Notes: generated by a model from the letters alone, not told the origin. 64,000 nucleotides of DNA from Paucibacter sp. TC2R-5 (GCF_025717605.1 NZ_JAJIRQ010000005.1:186001-250000); one strand, 5' to 3'. Positions 33,556-42,163 are shown, counted from the first letter of the stretch. Program-made: numbers and translations.

Positions 33556-34107
33556 TCAGCGTGCCCGCCGCCGGGCGACCACCGCCAGGGCGCCTAAACC
33601 CGCCAGCAGCATTGCGTAAGTCTCGGGCTCCGGCACCGGGGCGCTCACATCGCCTGTACGCACAGCTACGGCAGCGAAGTTACCGTTCTTGGAGAAACCG
33701 TACTGGAAGTCGCCTGTGGTGCCGAAGTTCCACGCGTTGGCCGTACCCGACCCATACCCGGTACTGGACCAGTAGTAAGACTGCACGTTTTTGAACGGCA
33801 GAGTGTTTGAAGTGAGATTGCCGCCGTAGGCGGTACGCAGCTCAATGTACTGATAAATGGTCGGTAATTCCCAGTCGCTGCTGCCGGCGAAGGTCAAGCC
33901 TTCGGCCCAAGATTTCTGCGTGGCCCAGCTATTGGAACCGTTGAGGTTCCAGTCCTTCAGCCAAATCAGGTGCTTATTGGGGTCATAGACGGTGCCGTCG
34001 CCGACATCGACCAATGGCTTTGGCACCGAGGCCTGTGCCGCGCTTGTCAAGGCCAACGCTCCCAGCAGGGCGGCGGTCACAAAAGTCTTCTTCTTCAAGC
34101 TCTGCAT
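33556..34107 (-). CDS. PEP-CTERM protein 6 (Lcl/DUF1566-like, inverted)
   Basis: A 183-residue secreted protein on the opposite strand to genes 1-5. The signal peptide is MQSLKKKTFVTAALLGALAL. The core has the clearest DUF1566 pattern of the set: VDVGDGTVYDPNKHLIWLKD, SDWELPTIYQYIELRT, SYYWSSTGYG and FAAVAVRTGD. The C-terminus is VPEPETYAMLLAGLGALAVV then ARRRAR. It is preceded by an inverted copy of the promoter/leader block (copy D). No array-type terminator was found after its stop. Confidence 0.88.
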   Translation of the reverse strand: MQSLKKKTFVTAALLGALALTSAAQASVPKPLVDVGDGTVYDPNKHLIWLKDWNLNGSNSWATQKSWAEGLTFAGSSDWELPTIYQYIELRTAYGGNLTSNTLPFKNVQSYYWSSTGYGSGTANAWNFGTTGDFQYGFSKNGNFAAVAVRTGDVSAPVPEPETYAMLLAGLGALAVVARRRAR

Positions 34108-34250
34108 TGTTCTTCCCTCTGTCTGTATAAAAGTGTAATGACCCGATCATTTGCCACTCAACAGGTCCGCCAAGCGCTGGGTCGGGCGCAGTATATTTGC
34201 GCGACAAGAGCCCTCCCCATCCCCTATCTCGGGGGGGCGCTGATGTAAAT
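34108..34250 (-). promoter_or_regulatory. Promoter/leader block, copy D (inverted)
   Basis: On the minus strand it carries the conserved elements in order: CCCC/GGGG arms at 34221-34237, GCGCA-N7-TGCGC at 34186-34202 with TATACT at 34190-34195, the TTGGCGGACCTGTTGAG leader, and GAGGGAAG before the ATG at 34107. Outside these elements it differs more from A and B than those do from each other. Confidence 0.55.
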
Positions 34251-34729
34251 CTCCACGTTTTTTTGCTCGCAAGGCCATTCGGAATTTCCGCTCGGGAGCC
34301 GCGGCAGTTTCTGCGTTTTGCCTTGTGCAGGCGCAAAGGAATCTGTAGCTGCGCCGAGCACGAAGCTGACTTCCAATCTCAGCGGAAGATCGGGGCAGTT
34401 CGGCTCGCAGCCATTCAAGCTGGTCAAGCGAGGTGCAGCGAGCCGAGTTCTTCAGAATTCCCCTTCTGCATGGGCGCGGCCTGGCAAATTTGAGCATCCG
34501 AGCGGACCCGAAGGGCCATGCGGCAGGGCCTGAGGCCGCACCAAGCAAGCATCGCTTGCGACGGCTGCCGAAGGATCAGACGCCTATCAGCGGTTGAGTG
34601 CCTTCTTATGCTCACTTTTCTTGGCGAAGGCAAGAAAAGTGAGGCGCCCGCCGGGGCGAAATCCAGGCATCGTGCGGGCAGAGCAAACTTAGCCCTAACA
34701 AACACCATCGGCGTCTATGCCCCTGGATA
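34251..34729. other. Gene-free spacer between PEP-CTERM gene 6 and glycerate kinase
   Basis: About 480 bases without a supported gene. Small open frames on both strands have no recognisable content. The notable feature is the perfect inverted repeat at 34611-34643, listed separately. The promoter of the downstream kinase gene should lie in the last part, but no convincing -35/-10 pair was identified. Confidence 0.5.
34611..34643. repeat. Perfect 12-bp inverted repeat (hairpin element)
   Basis: CTCACTTTTCTT and AAGAAAAGTGAG flank a 9-base loop (GGCGAAGGC). GC-rich sequence follows (GCGCCCGCCGGGGCG). The stem lacks the GC-rich base and trailing T-run of a good terminator. It looks like an interspersed palindromic element, but no second copy was noticed in this window. 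Confidence 0.6.
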
Positions 34730-36043
34730 ATGAAGCTCATGCGCGCCATCAATGGGTCTGAATCCCCCGCCGATCTTCTGCGACATCTCTTCGATGTTGC
34801 TGTGGCTCGCGCCTTGCCGGCCCAGATCTTGGCCGCTCATCTGCCGGCGCCGCCAACTGGACGCACCCTGGTGCTGGGTGCCGGTAAAGCAGGCGGCGCG
34901 ATGGCGCAGGCGCTGGAAGCGGCCTGGCCTGTTGATGCGCCGCTGAACGGCCTCGTTATCACGCCCTATGGGCATTGCCCGCCGGACTACAGGCCGCGCC
35001 GAATCGAGTTGGTCGAGGCCGCTCACCCGGTGCCCGATGCTGCTGGTGCCGCAGCGGCCGCGCGCATCTTGGCCATGGCACAAGGTCTTACCCCCGACGA
35101 TCTGGTCATTTGTTTGATCTCGGGCGGCGGCTCGGCGCTCTTGAGCCTGCCCGCGCCCGGCCTGAGCTTGGCCGACAAGCAGGCCATCAATCGCGCGCTG
35201 CTCAAAAGCGGCGCCAGCATCAGCGAGATGAATTGCGTGCGCAAGCATTTGTCGGCCATCAAGGGCGGGCGCTTGGGCGCGGCCTGTGCGCCGGCGCAAA
35301 TGCTGACCCTGTTGATCAGCGATGTGCCCGGCGACGACCCGGCCGTTATTGCCTCTGGCCCGACGCTGGCGGATGCGACGACTTGTGGGCAAGCGCTGGC
35401 GATTTGCCAGCGCTATGGCATAGCCTTGCCGGCGGCGGCGCAGCAAGGCTTGAGCAGTGGCGCCTTCGAGACGCCCAAGCCGGGCGCGGCTTGCTTCGCG
35501 GGCCAGCAGATGCGTCTGATCGCCACGCCGCAGCAGAGTTTGCAGGCCGCAGCCGAGGCTGCCCGGGCGCTGGGTCTTGCGGCCTACATCCTCAGCGACG
35601 CCATAGAAGGCGAGTCGCGCGAGGTGGGCCGCGTGCATGCGGCGATCGCACGCGCCGTGGCGCGGCATGGCGAGCCTTTTGCCAAGCCTTGCGTGCTGCT
35701 GTCCGGCGGCGAAACGACAGTGGCTTTGCGAGGCAGCATGAGCGCTCCTGGCCAGGGCGGCCGCGCCAGCGAGTTCTTGCTTGGGGCAGCGATCGCCTTG
35801 GACGCCGAGCCCGGTGTTTACGCGCTAGCGGCCGATACCGACGGCATTGACGGCGTCGGTCCCAACGCGGGCGCCATGCTCACGCCGAGCAGCCTGGCCC
35901 GCGCAAGTGCGCTCGGTCTGCAGCCTCAGGCCGAGCTGGATGCCCACAACGCCGCCGGCTTCTTCGACGCGCTGGGGGACTTGGTCAACACCGGCCCGAC
36001 CTTCACCAATGTGAATGATTTCAGGGCGCTGCTGATCCTGTGA
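34730..36043 (+). CDS. Glycerate 2-kinase (GckA/TtuD family)
   Basis: A 437-residue protein of the glycerate kinase family formerly labelled hydroxypyruvate reductase (MOFRL/DUF4147). It has GAGKAGGAMAQALE near the N-terminus, LVICLISGGGSALL, the KHLSAIKGGRL loop, DVPGDDPAVIASGPT and the C-terminal ADTDGIDGVGPNAGA. It phosphorylates D-glycerate to 2-phosphoglycerate. In a cell that degrades purines through ureidoglycolate to glyoxylate this enzyme can finish the route into central metabolism, a plausible reason for its place here. An ATG nine bases further in is an alternative start. Confidence 0.9.
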   Translation: MKLMRAINGSESPADLLRHLFDVAVARALPAQILAAHLPAPPTGRTLVLGAGKAGGAMAQALEAAWPVDAPLNGLVITPYGHCPPDYRPRRIELVEAAHPVPDAAGAAAAARILAMAQGLTPDDLVICLISGGGSALLSLPAPGLSLADKQAINRALLKSGASISEMNCVRKHLSAIKGGRLGAACAPAQMLTLLISDVPGDDPAVIASGPTLADATTCGQALAICQRYGIALPAAAQQGLSSGAFETPKPGAACFAGQQMRLIATPQQSLQAAAEAARALGLAAYILSDAIEGESREVGRVHAAIARAVARHGEPFAKPCVLLSGGETTVALRGSMSAPGQGGRASEFLLGAAIALDAEPGVYALAADTDGIDGVGPNAGAMLTPSSLARASALGLQPQAELDAHNAAGFFDALGDLVNTGPTFTNVNDFRALLIL

Positions 36044-36172
36044 TTTGCGCTGGCGCAAGCCGCGGCCCCCGCGGATGGGTTTGTCAGGTGCCGTTTTGAC
36101 TTTTCGCAAAGACAGAAATAGGGGCTTGCGACACATTGCGATCCATTCAGCGACTTTTCCGTCAGGCCCACC

Positions 36173-36889
36173 GTGGATACTGCCATCATTTCCCAGTCCG
36201 CTCGCCGCTTGCCGCGCAGTACCGGCAGCAGTGCCGCTTTGCTTGACAAGTTGCTCGGCCCACCTCGGCTCAGCGATGCCGAGTTGCATGCCTTGGCGCC
36301 TTTGTCCCAAACTCGCCAGCTGCAAACCGGTGCAGCGGTGTTCTCGCGGGGGCAGGCAGCCAGGTGCTTGGTCGCGGTGCTGGACGGGGCGGTCGGTCTT
36401 GGCTCGGCCGTCGAAGACCAGCCGTTTCAGCTGGAGCGATGTGTCCATGGGCCGGCTTGGCTGGACTTGAGCAGTGCTTGGCTGGGCTCGGGTCATGTGC
36501 AAGATGCGCGCGCCTTGCAGCCCTCGACCTTGCTTGAGCTTCCCTTGGACGGCATGCGCGTGCTGCTGGACCGCTTTCCGGACATGCGCGAGCGCCTGAT
36601 GCTGGGCCTGGCTCAGACCGTGCAGAGCCTCACCGGCGCCACCCATGACTTGATGTCCAAGGACGCACAAAAGCGCTTGGTCACCTGGCTGCTGCAGCGC
36701 AGCCCGGTGCAGGGGGCCGATGTGGCGCTGAAGGAGCGCAAGCGCGAGTTGGCGGCGCAGTTGGCCATCACACCCGAGACCTTGTCCCGCCTGCTGCGCC
36801 AGCTGATGACGGCCGGCCTGATCGAGGTGAAGGGCTATTCGATCAAGCTCTTGAACTTGGCCGCCTTGCAAAACCTCGCGCATGGCTGA
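36173..36889 (+). CDS. Crp/Fnr-family transcriptional regulator
   Basis: A 238-residue protein read from GTG. Residues about 25-150 form a cyclic-nucleotide-binding-like sensor domain. Residues about 165-230 form the winged helix, with the recognition segment ELAAQLAITPETLSRLLRQL. No Fnr-type cysteine cluster is present at the N-terminus, so oxygen sensing through an iron-sulfur cluster is unlikely. The upstream region has two TTGCG pentamers ten bases apart (about 36126-36140) that might be an autoregulatory site. The target genes are unknown. Confidence 0.88.
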   Translation: MDTAIISQSARRLPRSTGSSAALLDKLLGPPRLSDAELHALAPLSQTRQLQTGAAVFSRGQAARCLVAVLDGAVGLGSAVEDQPFQLERCVHGPAWLDLSSAWLGSGHVQDARALQPSTLLELPLDGMRVLLDRFPDMRERLMLGLAQTVQSLTGATHDLMSKDAQKRLVTWLLQRSPVQGADVALKERKRELAAQLAITPETLSRLLRQLMTAGLIEVKGYSIKLLNLAALQNLAHG

Positions 36890-37051
36890 GGGCCGCGCCT
36901 TTTGGCGGTAAATTTCAGCGCTTTTCAGCTCTTCAATCTCAGCAAAAAAGCTCGGCCGCCGCTTAGACTGCGGGTAACGGGGCCCCGCTGTGGTGGCTCC
37001 GATGCTGCTCAGGTTGCTCAAACCTTGGGCCATCAGCTTGAGGAGACCAAT

Positions 37052-37882
37052 GTGAGCGCTGCAGCCGAAAAGTTTTTCAAGAACAACAACGCCTTGCCCA
37101 CCATGCCCGAGGTGGCCAGTCGTTTGATTCGCAGTTTCGACGATGAGAACATCAGCCTCGGCGCCATCGCCGATCTGATCGGCAAGGACTCCACCTTGTC
37201 GGCCAAGGTTTTGCGCTTGGCCAACTCGGCCCGCTACAGCCCCTCGCACCAGATCTCCAGCCTGAACGACGCCGCCGGCGCGCTCGGCCTGGACACCTTG
37301 CGCAATCTGTCTTTGGCGGCCTGTATTTCGGGCGCCTTCCCGGTCATCAAGGGCTTGGACCGCGCCTTGTTCTGGCGCCACAGCATCACCACGGCCGCCT
37401 ACGCCCGCATCCTCAGCCAGATTCTGCGCGTCGACGCCGACACCAGCTATCTGGCTGGCCTGATGCTGCGCACGGGCCAGCTGATGATGGCAATGGAAGA
37501 GCCTGAGATGGTCGCCGACGTTGAGGCCCATGCGGCCGAGCCGGGCAGCCGCTTCTCGCTGGAAGAGCACCGTTTTGGCTGCACCCATGCCGATGTGACG
37601 GCCTCTTTGGCTTCGCACTGGCGCTTCCCGGCGACCATGGTCGAGGCCTTCAAGGATGCCAACACGCCGATGGAGATTCGACCCTTTTCGCTGATGGCTG
37701 CGGTCTTGCATCTGGCCGAAGTGCTGGCCGACGCCGCCGAGCATCACGACAACCCGGCGCAGGCGCTGCTGGTTGCCGTGCCCGACCTGGTCGAACATTT
37801 GCACCTGGATCTGGCCTTTTTGGAAGCCAAGATCACGGCCGCAGGCGATGTGGCCAGCGACGTGGAGCAACTGCTCCACTGA
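37052..37882 (+). CDS. HDOD-domain signalling protein
   Basis: A 276-residue protein. The GTG start is preceded by GAGGAG at good spacing, while the frame upstream to 36902 has atypical content. The HDOD fold is visible in the segments FFKNNNALPTMPEVASRLI, IADLIGKDSTLSAKVLRLAN and ALGLDTLRNLSLAACISGAF, then LFWRHSITTAAYARIL. HDOD proteins are HD-like domains without hydrolase activity that act in regulation, often of motility, biofilm or c-di-GMP signalling. It follows the Crp/Fnr gene on the same strand by 160 bases and converges on the citrate-synthase-like gene. Confidence 0.88.
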   Translation: MSAAAEKFFKNNNALPTMPEVASRLIRSFDDENISLGAIADLIGKDSTLSAKVLRLANSARYSPSHQISSLNDAAGALGLDTLRNLSLAACISGAFPVIKGLDRALFWRHSITTAAYARILSQILRVDADTSYLAGLMLRTGQLMMAMEEPEMVADVEAHAAEPGSRFSLEEHRFGCTHADVTASLASHWRFPATMVEAFKDANTPMEIRPFSLMAAVLHLAEVLADAAEHHDNPAQALLVAVPDLVEHLHLDLAFLEAKITAAGDVASDVEQLLH

Positions 37883-37916
37883 GGGCGGTTCAAGCGGCGG
37901 CTCAGGCCGCCAGTCT

Positions 37917-39188
37917 TCAAGGTCCGGTGTAGCGCGCCGCCACCCAGAGGCGTTGGCCGCTGCGGCGCTGCTCCAGGATATGGGCCAGCACACCGATGCC
38001 GCGCCCGGCCATCTGCAGGCTTAGCGCGGCGTTGGCCGGCGCGCCCAGTGCGCGCCGCAAGCTCACCAGCGCGAAGTCGATCGAGGGCTTCCAGCCGGTT
38101 AGGCGCTCCACGGCCGGGGCTATGCTTTGCGCCAATCCAGCTGAGTCGGCTCCGGGCATATGGCTGCATTCGGCCAGCAGCATGCGCGCGCGCGGGTCGC
38201 CCGCCGGATAGGACATATGGTTGAAGCCCGGCAGACCTGCGCCGCGGTCGAGCCGGCGCATCAGTGCAGCTTCCAGATCGGACGCGGCCGCCAATTCGTC
38301 CCACAAGGCCTCCACCTGTTCGCAGGAGCCGCCGTTGAAGTTGGCCGTTATATTGCACATCGCCGCGAGCAGCGCAGCGCCCAGGCTGGCGTTCACCGAG
38401 GCCAGGCAGCGGGCGGTGAAGCTGACCATATTCATTTCGTGATCGGCCACCAAGACAAGCGCGCGTCGCAAGAGCGGGTCCGCCGCAGCCGGCAACTGCC
38501 AAGCCTCGCGAAATTGGCAGTGCAGAGGCTGGTCTGAAGGCGGGCTGGCCAAAAAGCTGGCGATCAGTGCGCGCAGATGGGCGGCGCAGGCTTGCGCAAG
38601 AGCCGGCCCGTCGGGCAGCCAGGACGGACCATGCAAGTCCCCCAAGGCTGTGGCGAACAAGGCCAGGGTGCGGGTGTTGTGGCCGGCCGGCAAGGTGACG
38701 CACAGGCTGTGCCAAGGCGCGCACAGGGTCGGCGCAGGCCCGGCGAAGGGGTCAATCGCGGCGTCGAACTGCCACAGCAAACGTGCAATGTCTTCGGCGC
38801 TGGCCTGCTCGGCCAAATCCAAAGCCGACTGGCCGCGGTAGATCGGCTGGCCGTCGCGCGCACAGGACAGGGCCGTGTCCAGCACAGGCAAGCCTTCGCT
38901 GAGCGCGGCCATCGAATGTTGCTCACGCTGGCGCCCGCCTTCTTTGCGCCGCAACAGCCGTTCGATCTCAAAGCTTGAATAGCGTCGTACGCGTGGGTCG
39001 CTTGCGTCCGTCGTGGCGCTGAGCAGGCCGCGGCTGACATAGGCGTAGAGCGTGGCCTTGCTGATGCCCAAACGGGAGGCCGCCGCGCTGGAATCCAACA
39101 AGGTGTAGGTGCCACTCAGGGGCAGGTGGCCCAGCGATTGCGTCAATGAAGGCGGCAGAGCGCGGGCGACGGACTTGGTTTTGCGCAT
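37917..39188 (-). CDS. HTH-citrate synthase-like protein with altered active site
   Basis: A 423-residue protein starting at MRKTKSVARALPP; a longer upstream frame exists but is not coding-like. Residues about 35-56 form a MerR-type helix-turn-helix (ASRLGISKATLYAYVSRGLL). The rest is a citrate synthase fold with DHEMNMVSFTARCLASVNAS, GFNHMSYPAGDPRA (H324) and SIDF (D371). The loop that normally reads LHGGANE is FNGGSCE, so the first catalytic histidine is Asn (N285). Citrate synthase activity is therefore doubtful, and the protein may be a metabolite-sensing regulator or catalyse a related condensation or lyase reaction. A palindromic site lies just upstream of its start. Confidence 0.85.
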   Translation of the reverse strand: MRKTKSVARALPPSLTQSLGHLPLSGTYTLLDSSAAASRLGISKATLYAYVSRGLLSATTDASDPRVRRYSSFEIERLLRRKEGGRQREQHSMAALSEGLPVLDTALSCARDGQPIYRGQSALDLAEQASAEDIARLLWQFDAAIDPFAGPAPTLCAPWHSLCVTLPAGHNTRTLALFATALGDLHGPSWLPDGPALAQACAAHLRALIASFLASPPSDQPLHCQFREAWQLPAAADPLLRRALVLVADHEMNMVSFTARCLASVNASLGAALLAAMCNITANFNGGSCEQVEALWDELAAASDLEAALMRRLDRGAGLPGFNHMSYPAGDPRARMLLAECSHMPGADSAGLAQSIAPAVERLTGWKPSIDFALVSLRRALGAPANAALSLQMAGRGIGVLAHILEQRRSGQRLWVAARYTGP

Positions 39189-39199
39189 AGCTTGATTAA

Positions 39200-39209
39200 C
39201 TTGATCAAG
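39200..39209. promoter_or_regulatory. Palindrome CTTGATCAAG upstream of the HTH-citrate synthase-like gene
   Basis: The palindrome is embedded in AT-rich TTGATTAACTTGATCAAGAT, 12 bases upstream of the minus-strand start and 100 bases from the divergent TonB receptor gene. The half-site TTGAT also appears in the flanking bases. The HTH domain of the adjacent protein is the obvious candidate to bind it. Confidence 0.4.
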
Positions 39210-39309
39210 ATTGATTTGTCTGGCGAGCCACAGTCTAATCGCGCTCCTGCACCCTGGGTGCTGAGATATTTTGAAAAGTGATGTCGTGGTGAATTCAATC
39301 CTTGGGCGG

Positions 39310-41568
39310 ATGAAAAACGGGGTGTTGGGCGCATTGGCCGTGATTGGCGTAATGGGCATATCTGGCCTGCTGTGGCCAGCCTTGGCCGAGGCGCAAAGTG
39401 AGGCCGCTGTCGTGGCCACGCCGGCTCAGCCCGCGGTGCTCGCACCGGCTGCCACGCTGCAACGGGTCGAAGTGCAGGGCGATGGTGCGGCCAATGCGCT
39501 GAGTGCGCGGCGCGAGTCGGTGGGCGCCTTGCTGGTGGTGAACCGGGACGAGCTGCTGCGCCAGGGCGACACGCGCCTGAGCGACGCTTTGCGGCGCGTG
39601 CCCGGCATCAGCATCGTCAGCCAGGGCTCGCGCGGGCCGGAGATTCGCATGTCGGGCCTGGGCGGCGGTTACACGCAAATCTTGCTCAATGGCGAACCTG
39701 TGCCGCCGGGCTTCTCGCTCGAATCGATCTCACCCGAGGCGATCGAGCGCATCGAGGTCTCGCGCAGTGCCAGCGTCGAGCAAAGCAGCCAAGCCATTGC
39801 CGGCAGCATCAATATCGTCACCCGTGGCACGGCGCGGCAGGCGCAGCGGGATCTGAAACTGGGGCTGGGCTCGCAGTTGGAGCAGCCGACCCTGAGCGCT
39901 GACATGCAGCTGGGCGACCGTGATGGCGGATTCTCATGGGGCTTGGGGCTGGGCTTGGCCCATGAGCGGCAGCTTTGGCCGATGCTGCTGGATCAGCAGG
40001 CGCTCGACGCTCAAGGCGTGGTCGTGCAGGCCTACCGCACCGACAAGCGCGAATATGACCGCAGCAACAGGCTCACGCTCAGCCCTCGTGCGACCTGGAC
40101 GCTGTCTCCGCAGCAGACCCTCAGCACCGATCATCTGCTGCGTCTGTCGCGCTCCAAAGGGGGCGCCATCGATGATCGTTACAGCTCGGTCGGCCTGCCG
40201 CCCGAGCAGGCGCACAACGATCTGGCACTGGACATCCGGGCACTGCAACTGCGCAGCCGGCTGAACTGGAGTTTGAGCGAGGCGGACGGCAGCAAATGGG
40301 AGTTGAAGCTGGGCTACACCCGCTTGCAGCGCGACTCCAACGCTCAGTATGAGGGTTATGACTTCAGCGGCCGCTGGATTCGCGACGCACAGGTCGACTC
40401 GCTGGCCGTTGATCAAGGCTGGAGCCTGGCCGGGCGCCACCGCCGTGCGCTGGCGGACCAGCATAGCCTGAGTACCGGCTGGGATGCCGAGGAGAACCGC
40501 CGCAGCGAAGACAGGCTGCAGCACGAGAACCCCTTGCCCGGCGGCCTGCCGGTGGAAAACCTGGACGAAATCTATGACGCCCGCATTCGCCGGCTGGCCT
40601 TTTTTGTGCAAGACGAGATCGACATCAGCAAGGCCTGGCAAGCCACGCTGGGCCTGCGCTGGGAGGCGCTGCAAACCATCAGCTCGGGCAATGTGTTCGA
40701 GACGGTCAACAAGCGCTCCAGCGTATTGAGCCCGGTGCTGCAAGTGCTGTGGCGAGTGCCCGCAAGCAAGGATCAGCTGCGCATGGGCCTGGCACGCAGC
40801 TACAAGGCACCCACGCCGCGCGAGCTGACCCCGCGTCGCTTTGTCGCCAATAACAACAGCCCCACCACGCCGGATCTGCAAGGCAACCCGGACCTGCTGC
40901 CTGAGCTGGCCTGGGGCTTGGATGCTGGCTGGACCCACCCCTTGAGCAAGTCGAGTCTGCTGAGTGTGAGCGGCTATCTCAAACGCATCGAGCAGGTGAT
41001 CGTCAGCGAGTTGATCTATCAGAACGGCCATTGGGTCGAGCGCCGCGCCAATCAGGGGCAGGCCTGGGTGCAGGGTGTGGAGCTGGAAGGCAAGTTGAGC
41101 GTGCAGGAGCTGCTCGGCAGCGCGAGCCCGGCCGCGCCGGCTTTGGACTTGCGTGCCAACTTGGGCCTCAATCAATCTCGTGTGAAGGCGGTGCCGGGCC
41201 CCGATAACCGCCTGGCTCAGCAGACACCGCTGAGCCTGAACCTGGGCTTCGACCACCGCCCCGTGACGCTGCCCCTCGCCGGCATAGCGGGCGCGCTCAG
41301 CTGGGGCGGCAATCTGAACATCACGACCGGTGGCCTCAAGCGCCTGGCCGTCGACCGCTGGGCTGACAAATCGAGCAATGCGGCGCTGGACTTCTACGCG
41401 GCCTGGAAGCCCGAGAAACAGTCTCAGTGGCGTTTGAGTCTGAGCAATCTGCTGCATCCTGATCAGACCACCCAGCGCCGCGTGCTGGCCGAAGGCCTGG
41501 ACCATAGGCTGGAGGAACGATTGCAAACCGGCGCCAATCTGCGCCTGCTGTGGGAGCGCAGCCTGTGA
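39310..41568 (+). CDS. TonB-dependent outer-membrane receptor
   Basis: A 752-residue protein from the ATG at 39310 with signal peptide MKNGVLGALAVIGVMGISGL; a TTG at 39271 would add 13 residues. The plug domain is clear: LSDALRRVPGISIVSQGSRG, IRMSGLGGGYTQILLNGEPV, IERIEVSRSAS and SINIVTRGTA. The barrel ends in NLRLLWERSL rather than the common terminal Phe. The cargo is unknown; the plug resembles siderophore and vitamin receptors. A GNAT acetyltransferase gene overlaps its stop codon (GTGA), so the two are translationally coupled. Confidence 0.9.
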   Translation: MKNGVLGALAVIGVMGISGLLWPALAEAQSEAAVVATPAQPAVLAPAATLQRVEVQGDGAANALSARRESVGALLVVNRDELLRQGDTRLSDALRRVPGISIVSQGSRGPEIRMSGLGGGYTQILLNGEPVPPGFSLESISPEAIERIEVSRSASVEQSSQAIAGSINIVTRGTARQAQRDLKLGLGSQLEQPTLSADMQLGDRDGGFSWGLGLGLAHERQLWPMLLDQQALDAQGVVVQAYRTDKREYDRSNRLTLSPRATWTLSPQQTLSTDHLLRLSRSKGGAIDDRYSSVGLPPEQAHNDLALDIRALQLRSRLNWSLSEADGSKWELKLGYTRLQRDSNAQYEGYDFSGRWIRDAQVDSLAVDQGWSLAGRHRRALADQHSLSTGWDAEENRRSEDRLQHENPLPGGLPVENLDEIYDARIRRLAFFVQDEIDISKAWQATLGLRWEALQTISSGNVFETVNKRSSVLSPVLQVLWRVPASKDQLRMGLARSYKAPTPRELTPRRFVANNNSPTTPDLQGNPDLLPELAWGLDAGWTHPLSKSSLLSVSGYLKRIEQVIVSELIYQNGHWVERRANQGQAWVQGVELEGKLSVQELLGSASPAAPALDLRANLGLNQSRVKAVPGPDNRLAQQTPLSLNLGFDHRPVTLPLAGIAGALSWGGNLNITTGGLKRLAVDRWADKSSNAALDFYAAWKPEKQSQWRLSLSNLLHPDQTTQRRVLAEGLDHRLEERLQTGANLRLLWERSL

Positions 41569-42113
41569 AGCTTGTCATTCGTGAAGTCGCAGCAGGCGAC
41601 GTTCAATCGATCGCGTCCCTGCATGCGGCCAGCTGGCGATCAGCGTATCGGGGCATCATCAGCAATGCCTTCCTGGACGCCGACCTGTGCGCGAACCGCG
41701 CTGCGTTCTGGGCCCAAAGACTCGGCCCCGGCGCGAAGGATTCATTCGGCTTTCTTGCCATGCGGGGTGATGAGGCGGTCGGATTTGCCTTCGCTTTTCC
41801 CAATGCCGATCAAACCTGGGGAACCTTGCTGGACAACTTGCATGTCCTGCCTCGGCACAAAGGCCAAGGCATTGGCAGCGCCTTGCTGGCGGCCGTGGCC
41901 CAGCGCTGCAGCCAAGCTGTGCCGGCCGAGGGCGTCCACCTTTGGGTCTACGAAGTCAACCTGGCGGCGCAGCAGTTTTATGCCTCGCTGGGCGGTCAGC
42001 GCGGCGAGCGAAGAATGGTCGAGGTCAGAGGCGGCGGCACGGCCGCTGAATGGCGCTTCGCCTGGCCTTCAGCGGCTGCGCTGCTCGCCCAGGTCGGCCG
42101 TGCGCCCACTTGA
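41565..42113 (+). CDS. GNAT-family N-acetyltransferase
   Basis: A 182-residue protein starting at the GTG that overlaps the receptor stop; GGGAG lies eight bases upstream of it. The acetyl-CoA-binding signature is NLHVLPRHKGQGIGSALLAA (motif A), followed by the motif B pattern LWVYEVNLAAQQFYASLG. The acceptor is unknown. Tight coupling to a TonB receptor suggests a role linked to whatever the receptor imports, for example modification of a siderophore or antibiotic; this is inference. Confidence 0.88.
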   Translation: MKLVIREVAAGDVQSIASLHAASWRSAYRGIISNAFLDADLCANRAAFWAQRLGPGAKDSFGFLAMRGDEAVGFAFAFPNADQTWGTLLDNLHVLPRHKGQGIGSALLAAVAQRCSQAVPAEGVHLWVYEVNLAAQQFYASLGGQRGERRMVEVRGGGTAAEWRFAWPSAAALLAQVGRAPT

Positions 42114-42124
42114 GATGGCACGAT

Positions 42125-42163
42125 AAAAAAGCCAAGGGTGGCAAGACCTGCCCCCCTTGGCTT
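42125..42163. terminator. Intrinsic terminator between convergent genes
   Basis: AAAGCCAAGGG and CCCTTGGCTTT pair over 11 bases. On the minus strand a T-run follows (A-run at 42125-42130), so it ends the PEP-CTERM gene transcript. It may also stop the GNAT transcript, though the plus-side T-run is only three bases. Confidence 0.8.

Noticed and set aside
35825..37993. Minus-strand open frame (722 codons) spanning the kinase end, Crp/Fnr and HDOD genes
   Set aside because: Three well-supported plus-strand genes occupy it; the frame is open only because of high GC content.
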